From Allium sativum (taxonomy: Eukaryota > Streptophyta > Magnoliopsida > Asparagales > Amaryllidaceae): a stretch of DNA of 64,000 nucleotides. The position numbers and the translations under genes are program-made. Where the stretch lies: NCBI GenBank assembly GCA_030737875.1, contig CM060926.1:316608922-316672921 (forward strand). Reading direction: 5' to 3'. Below the pieces are notes generated by a model. That model was given only the letters and a program-made list of their open reading frames with translations, was not told the DNA's origin and ran no database searches. Each line of letters begins with the position of its first letter. Position 1 is the first letter of the stretch. Below, piece after piece: positions 58,693 through 64,000 of the stretch.

Positions 58693-60164
58693 ATGGCGAA
58701 CAAAAGAAAGAAAGATACAACATCCTCTCGTCCCGCAAATATCGATGCAGCCGATACTAATGCTACAGAAGCCAGTCAAGAAGTTTCCTCTTATTAAGAT
58801 ATATCTCGATTTCTTACCCGGGACAACTAGATAAAATCATGGTCGAGTTCAGAGACCATACGACATCTCAGGATAAAATCCTCGAACGACAGCAGCAGTT
58901 GATGGATCACCTTCTCGGTCGACTAGAAACAGGATTGAACGCTTCAACATCAATTCCTCCACCGGCCGAGACTGGGGCAACAACTGATCTTCGGTCTGCA
59001 CAGAATCAGGCCACTGATCAGGCTACACCTTTATTTCATCCTGCTTTGGTCCCACCAACCGATCGATCCCAACCGGGAGTATCGCTTCAAGCGACCAGCG
59101 CAGCTGTAGCAGCAGAACCTCAGGAGGCTCGTGATCAAGATCTAGATCGGTCGAACACTTTGCCTACACTCTTGGGAATAGCTCAACCGATCAAACGAGT
59201 CGAGCAGCCACCAGGTCCGTCAGAATCAACGCCATTCCCATTACAACCCGGAATCTTACCATAGACCAGTCTAACCACTCCACATTCAACAAAGAGCTGG
59301 TGCGGCCTTCCCTTCGAAACAGGGAAGCCACCACGCCATACCAGTCCTCATAGCGGTAGAAGAAAACGCTATCATAGACCCTACTAACCTCACTCCCACC
59401 ATGGGCACCTCTGAGCTCCGAACATCACATGTTATGTTGGATCTGCCTAGGCCCTTTGTTATGGGTACGGCTCGACCCACTACTCATCAGATTCCAGTGG
59501 GGCCATTCTCCCTAGAACCACCTACTGTGGCTCACTTTCCCTGACACCTTCACTCAACTCTCGGAAGACGAGCCCAGCCAATGGTCACCCTTGCGAGCAT
59601 GCTTTTGCCAGATCCTCGCATTGAAGCTTCCCCGGATACTGAGCTAAATTCATGGCAACGATTCCTCGGAGATGGAAGCCAGCTTGCGAGCATCATCTGA
59701 CACTTTACTCGGGGCACTTCCTCATAGCAAGACATAGATAATGTCTGTCACAGCCCTTTCACCAGGGAAATCAGGAACTCCCGAAACCTTTCGGACTTCA
59801 AGTTCCCAGCTATCGAGCCATACAACGGTCGCACTGATCCAACCATCCACCTCATGCGATACATGCGACATATGGAAGTACTCGGCGCATCGACTAAAGT
59901 CATGGCTAAGTGCTTCCTGCTCTTTCTCACTGACATAGCTGAAATGTGGTTTCGAAAGCTGACAACGAAGTCGATCAGCAGCTGGTACACTCTGGTCACC
60001 CACTTCATCGAGCGATTCAGAGTACATATCTCTCGACCGAAGAGCGTTATGTTCTTATCCACCATCAAGCAACGATTAGGAGAAACACTCAGATTCTTCT
60101 TCGAAAGGTTCAACGCGGCAGTAGCGTCAGTCAATCAGCCCGAGCCATCGATGGTACTTATGGC
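58693..60164 (+). pseudogene. E9 gag remnant (Tat-like), cut by E10
   Basis: It starts at ATG 58693 ('MANKRKKDTTSSRPAN') and meets a TAA at 58795. A shifted frame (58839-59264) continues with 'QDKILERQQQLMDHLLGRLE' and a proline/glutamine-rich region, stopping at 59264. The first frame carries the capsid core from 59752: 'SPFTREIRNSRN', 'AEMWFRKL', 'SISSWYTLVTHFIERF'. It is homologous to E2 gag on the minus strand. E10 inserted at 60164/60165, after 'SMVLMAV'. The remainder of E9 should lie beyond the right edge of the window. Confidence 0.75.
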
Positions 60165-60760
60165 TGTTGATACACAAGATTTTGATTAATGACAACATAG
60201 AAATAGAGATCATTGACGAGCTGAATTCACATTTATCAAAGTGGAAATCAATAAAGATCTTAGTGAAGATCAATGGAAATCATGACATGGAGCTAAGATT
60301 ATATATATGTAGGTATGGAGTCGTGTTAGATTTATGTTAAAATCTATCCTCAAAGTATAACACGAATGCACAAAACAATTTAGAAACTGAAATTAGCTGG
60401 GGCTGAAATCTGTATATTTGAGGAATTGAAAAGTCACAGAAAAAGCCCAAACGGTCCAGGCTTCGACCGGGAAAGAGTGCAGAGTGATATAGACTGTGGA
60501 CCGCGGTCCTCCGGTCCACAGCCAGAAAACGGTCGACCGCCCAATAAGGACCTGTCGACCGGTCCTATTGTCTTTTGTGCATAACGGCTATTTTTTCATA
60601 TTCCTGTCGACCTGTTAATTTCGACCTGTCGACCTTTTTTCTTGCTGTAATTTTTCTGAAAGGATGCTTCTTTTTGTGAAGAGATTTCTATTCAATTTCA
60701 AGAGAAATGGACACAACTCTTTATAGAAACTCTTCATGAAAGAATGCAACTATTCTACAC

Positions 60761-60769
60761 TATAAATAG
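60761..60769 (+). promoter_or_regulatory. TATA box in E10 LTR
   Basis: TATAAATAG; duplicated in the 3' LTR at 63632-63640. Confidence 0.65.
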
Positions 60770-61051
60770 ACTTGAAATCATACTTTCAAATCACCGAATC
60801 TTCTTCTATTTTTTGATCTTAACTCTATACTCTCTTGCATTCTAAAAGCTCTCTCAAATATTCAATACTTGTTGAATCCTTGAATCAGTTTTATATCATT
60901 TGATTCAACAAGCAATCTTTCTTCCTTAAATCTTTGCATTCAAATCATATACTTGAGGATAAGATTATAGGAAGGGTGTACTCAATCGTTGGCAAATCAG
61001 TGTTGAAAGAAGAACACAATCAGAAGTCAAACTCTTGTAATTGTCCTGTGT

Positions 61052-61164
61052 GGGTAAGCTTGTAGCCCGTAAATCAAGTGGGTAAGCTTGTGGCCCGTAA
61101 ATCAAGTGGGTAAGCTTGTAGCCCGTGAAATCAAGTGGGTAAACTTGTAGCCCGTAAATCAAGT
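61052..61164 (+). repeat. 28-bp repeat, four copies, in E10 LTR
   Basis: The unit is 'gggtaagcttgtagcccgta' plus 'aatcaagt'; the third copy has one extra A. The 3' LTR carries the same array from 63923 to the edge. Confidence 0.9.
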
Positions 61165-61388
61165 AGTTGTGAACATGTTCCTCCGGGTGAAGCGAGGGTG
61201 TTGTTTAGTGAAAAGCCGAAGAGGAGCTTCGGGACTGGACGTAGGACTGGAGGTCCGAACCAGTATAAAAATCCTGGTGTCGTTACTCTACTTTACTTTA
61301 CTTTACTGCATTTAAAGTTTGTTATCATATTCCGCATAGCCATATTATAGATCCTGCATAAGTCGTGCACACATCCGACTTTTCAATT

Positions 61389-61400
61389 TGGTATCAGAGC
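61389..61400 (+). other. E10 primer binding site (tRNA-iMet)
   Basis: An exact TGGTATCAGAGC, 3 bp after the LTR end. Confidence 0.95.
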
Positions 61401-61436
61401 TGGTTTTCTAGAGATCGTAACAACATCCTAGAACAA

Positions 61437-62570
61437 ATGGCGATAAAGAAATCTAGTCAAGGATTTAGAAAATGGAAGAGCAACAAAGCGGAATCAAGAG
61501 AGCAAGGAAGCAAATGTCTCATGGCTAAAGTCAGATCACAATCGGTATGTGTAGATTCATTATTTAAAGATCTTTTGTTAGACCATGAAAAATTATTGAA
61601 ACTCCATACAGTCGTTTTAGCTATGTCAAAAAAGTACAAGGAAGAAAATTCCAAATTAAAAGAAGAAAACAATCGTTTGGTAAAACAAGCCAAATGTTTT
61701 GAAGATACCTTAGAAGAGCTTGTTTCTCGAAAAGATTTCCTTCAAAAAGAAAATGAGCAACTAGAAGATAAAAACAATGTTCTTTTAAAGGAAATCGATC
61801 TTTTGCAAAATAGAAATATATCATTAGAAGATTCTTTAAATAATTCTAGTTCTTTAATTTCGTCTCTTGAAAAAGAGAATGGAGCTTTAACTGAAAAGAA
61901 TTTAGAACTATCTAAAGAATGTGAGTTTTTAAAGGTGAATAATAATATTTTTCAAAATGAAATTTCTGACTCAAAAGAAAATTTTGAAAAGTTACAATCT
62001 TCTTTAGATAATTCAGAATCTCAAATTTTAGGTCTCAAAACTGAGAATGGTACTTTAAAAAGGAAAAATTCTGAATTAAATAAGGAAATTGATGATTTAA
62101 AGAATAACAAAATTTCTTTTGAAAATGTCAATAGAGACTTTGGAAATAAATTTGATAAATGTGCAAATAAGTTCGCAAAATTTAATAAAGGTCAAAATGA
62201 TTTAAATATGATTTTATCTAGATCTCGACCTTTACATGACAAAAGTGGTTTAGGATATAATAAAACTAATCTTAGAAATAGTACTAGATATGCTTTCATG
62301 TACAATAAAAATATTACTGCTAGTACTAATGCTCATCCTAGATCCAATTATTATAGAAATTCGAATACTTCTATGACTAGAGATCTGTATAATAGATCTA
62401 GAAGTATGAAAAGGAATATCAATAGAGATTACTTAAGTATTTGGGTTCCTGTAAGTTGGAAAAACAGAGAAAAATACATTGATGATTATTTTGATTCAGT
62501 AGTTAATAATGAAAATTTTATCTTTAAAGGTTCCATTAAACCCTCTTGGGTATGGCTACCTTCCATCTAA
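61437..62570 (+). CDS. E10 gag-like coiled-coil protein, 377 aa
   Basis: The chosen start is the ATG 37 bp after the primer site ('MAIKKSSQGFRKWKSNKAES'). Residues of about 45-260 form a long acidic/lysine-rich coiled coil ('KEENSKLKEENNRLVKQ', 'SLEKENGALTEKN'). The C-terminal third has 'KFNKGQNDLNMIL' and 'HDKSGLGYN', which match the gag C-terminal region of Sirevirus-type copia elements. It then becomes basic with R/N/S-rich repeats and ends 'IWVPVSW..VWLPSI'. No CCHC knuckle or capsid core is visible. Just downstream another frame (62546-62737) reads 'HGPKQSKWVPK', the usual gag ending, so a frameshift near 62550 is likely. It may assemble with helper gag through the coiled coil; that is inference. 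Confidence 0.75.
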   Translation: MAIKKSSQGFRKWKSNKAESREQGSKCLMAKVRSQSVCVDSLFKDLLLDHEKLLKLHTVVLAMSKKYKEENSKLKEENNRLVKQAKCFEDTLEELVSRKDFLQKENEQLEDKNNVLLKEIDLLQNRNISLEDSLNNSSSLISSLEKENGALTEKNLELSKECEFLKVNNNIFQNEISDSKENFEKLQSSLDNSESQILGLKTENGTLKRKNSELNKEIDDLKNNKISFENVNRDFGNKFDKCANKFAKFNKGQNDLNMILSRSRPLHDKSGLGYNKTNLRNSTRYAFMYNKNITASTNAHPRSNYYRNSNTSMTRDLYNRSRSMKRNINRDYLSIWVPVSWKNREKYIDDYFDSVVNNENFIFKGSIKPSWVWLPSI

Positions 62571-62796
62571 CCCATGGACCCAAACAAAGCAAGTGGGTAC
62601 CAAAGTATATATATTTTAATTTTTTGCAGGTACACCACAATAAAAGGAAGGCGATTTTGATTTCTCCAAATGTCTCTGAAAACAAAATTCAGTTTATCAA
62701 ATTGCACATGATCCAATATCTCCCGAAGGTACTTTAATTTATGTCTTATGTTCGATTACTATTCTATCATGATATTTATTCTTTTTAATCGATGAC

Positions 62797-63035
62797 AAAG
62801 GGGGAGAAATATGCATATATAAATATATATATTCATGTATCATATAAATATTCATTTTATATGCACTAACATTTTGTTACAGGAAACAGTAAGTTTTTAT
62901 TATATATACTAACAAAATGTGCAGAAAGCTTTTGGACAGGGGGAGATAGAAATATATAAGCATATATTCAGGGGGAGCTACTCAGTATCTCAAAAATATA
63001 TGCAAGATGTTGTCATCAATCAAAAAGGGGGAGAA
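62797..63035 (+). other. E10 multiple polypurine tracts
   Basis: There are four tracts of the type AGGGGGAG: 62797-62808, 62937-62946, 62970-62977 and 63022-63035, the last abutting the 3' LTR. Multiple tracts upstream of the 3' LTR are a known Sirevirus trait. Confidence 0.8.
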
Positions 63036-64000
63036 TGTTGATACACAAGATTTTGATTAATGACAACATAGAAATAGAGATCATTGACGAGCTGAATTCA
63101 CATTTATCAAAGTGGAAATCAATAAAGATCTTAGTGAAGATCAATGGAAATCATGACATGGAGCTAAGATTATATATATGTAGGTATGGAGTCGTGTTAG
63201 ATTTATGTTAAAATCTATCCTCAAAGTATAACACGAATGCACAAAACAATTTAGAAACTGAAATTAGCTGGGGCTGAAATCTGTATATTTGAGGAATTGA
63301 AAAGTCACAGAAAAAGCCCAAACGGTCTAGGCTTCGACCGGGAAAGAGTGCAGAGTGATATAGACTGTGGACCGAGGTTCTCTGGTCCACAGCCAGAAAA
63401 CGGTCGACCGCCCAATAAGGACCTGTCGACCGGTCCTATTGTCTTTTGTGCATAACGGCTATTTTTTCATATTCCTGTCGACCTGTTAATTTCGACCTGT
63501 CGACCTTTTTTCTTGCTGTAATTTTTCTGAAAGGATGCTTCTTTTTGTGAAGAGATTTCTATTCAATTTCAAGAGAAATGGACACAACTCTTTATAGAAA
63601 CTCTTCATGAAAGAATGCAACTATTCTACACTATAAATAGACTTGAAATCATACTTTCAAATCACCGAATCTTCTTCTATTTTCTGATCTTAACTCTATA
63701 CTCTCTTGCATTCTAAAAGCTCTCTCAAATATTCAATACTTGTTGAATCCTTGAATCAGTTTTATATCATTTGATTCAACAAGCAATCTTTCTTCCTTAA
63801 ATCTTTGCATTCAAATCATATACTTGAGGATAAGATTATAGGAAGGGTGTACTCAATCGTTGGCAAATCAGTGTTGAAAGAAGAACACAATCAGAAGTCA
63901 AACTCTTGTAATTGTCCTGTGTGGGTAAGCTTGTAGCCCGTAAATCAAGTGGGTAAGCTTGTGGCCCGTAAATCAAGTGGGTAAGCTTGTAGCCCGTGAA
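63036..64000 (+). mobile_element. E10 3' LTR (partial)
   Basis: Its 965 bases match 60165-61129, with five substitutions that I can see (one near 63327, three at about 63374-63382, one near 63682). The remaining 256 bp lie beyond the window. Confidence 0.95.

Larger units (their letters stand above)
60165..61385 (+). mobile_element. E10 5' LTR, 1221 bp
   Basis: It starts TGTTGATACACAAG and ends CGACTTTTCA. It contains GTCGACC-type palindromes (60531, 60554, 60606, 60628), a TATA box (60761-60769) and a four-copy 28-bp repeat (61052-61164). An identical minus-strand open frame in each LTR is not a gene. Confidence 0.9.
60165..64000 (+). mobile_element. E10: Sirevirus-like gag-only copia element (right end outside)
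   Basis: The order is LTR (60165-61385), iMet primer site, gag-like coiled-coil protein, four polypurine tracts, then a second LTR from 63036 to the window edge. The interior is 1650 bp with no protease, integrase or RT. In the roughly 965 LTR bases that can be compared I count five substitutions, so it is young. ATGGC (60160-60164) is the expected target duplication. Confidence 0.85.

Noticed and set aside
60337..60519. 60-codon minus-strand frame present twice (also 63208-63390)
   Set aside because: Duplicated only because it lies in both E10 LTRs.

Overview
This window is plant nuclear DNA made almost entirely of nested LTR retrotransposons. The evidence for a plant is tRNA-iMet primer sites (TGGTATCAGAGC), Tekay/Del-like Ty3-gypsy coding remnants, Tat-like gag, a Sirevirus-like copia element, a CACTA transposon end and an NT-C2-like exon remnant. 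It looks like a gene-poor, repeat-rich region of a large angiosperm genome, probably a eudicot. I cannot name the species. No intact host gene, rRNA, tRNA or CRISPR array was seen.

Layout, left to right. E1 (1-7248, + strand) is a Tekay-like element with a 6.1 kb LTR and only about 1 kb of non-coding interior. It appears to sit inside the left LTR of E2 (7249-13396, - strand), a gag-only Tat-like element. A spacer of about 2.3 kb (13397-15674) carries a broken NT-C2-like exon and a CACTA terminus. E3 is a copia-type LTR of about 0.6 kb, split into 15675-15752 and 42470-42982 by E4.

E4 (15753-42464, - strand, CTCAA target duplication) is the only element here with gag-pol. Its LTRs are about 5.6 kb and its coding region carries stops, frameshifts and a deletion. 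Its 5' LTR was hit twice: by E5 (28654-35998, - strand, ATACA duplication), a non-coding LARD-like element, and by E6 (36036-40054, GTTTT duplication), a 4.0 kb solo LTR.

E7 (42985-56214, + strand) abuts the end of E3. E8 (47596-53654, + strand, CCATT duplication) is inserted in the 3' LTR of E7. Both have LTRs of about 3.4 kb flanking interiors of only 306 bp and 242 bp. After a spacer with a 29-bp tandem array (56220-57774) comes E9 (from about 57775), a Tat-like gag-only element. It is interrupted at 60165 by E10, a young Sirevirus-like gag-only copia element that runs off the right edge.

How the parts relate. E4, E1, E7 and E8 share the tRNA-iMet primer site and related LTR blocks; E1, E7 and E8 also keep the polypurine tract, which E4 has lost. 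All four carry a hairpin family 50-130 nt downstream of the primer site. Its stems change by compensatory substitutions between elements, while a 7-nt loop is kept. This is the best candidate here for an undescribed functional module: a cis-acting RNA signal that minimal elements could use to be packaged by autonomous relatives such as E4. A second shared theme is a possible intron lying inside the very long LTRs.
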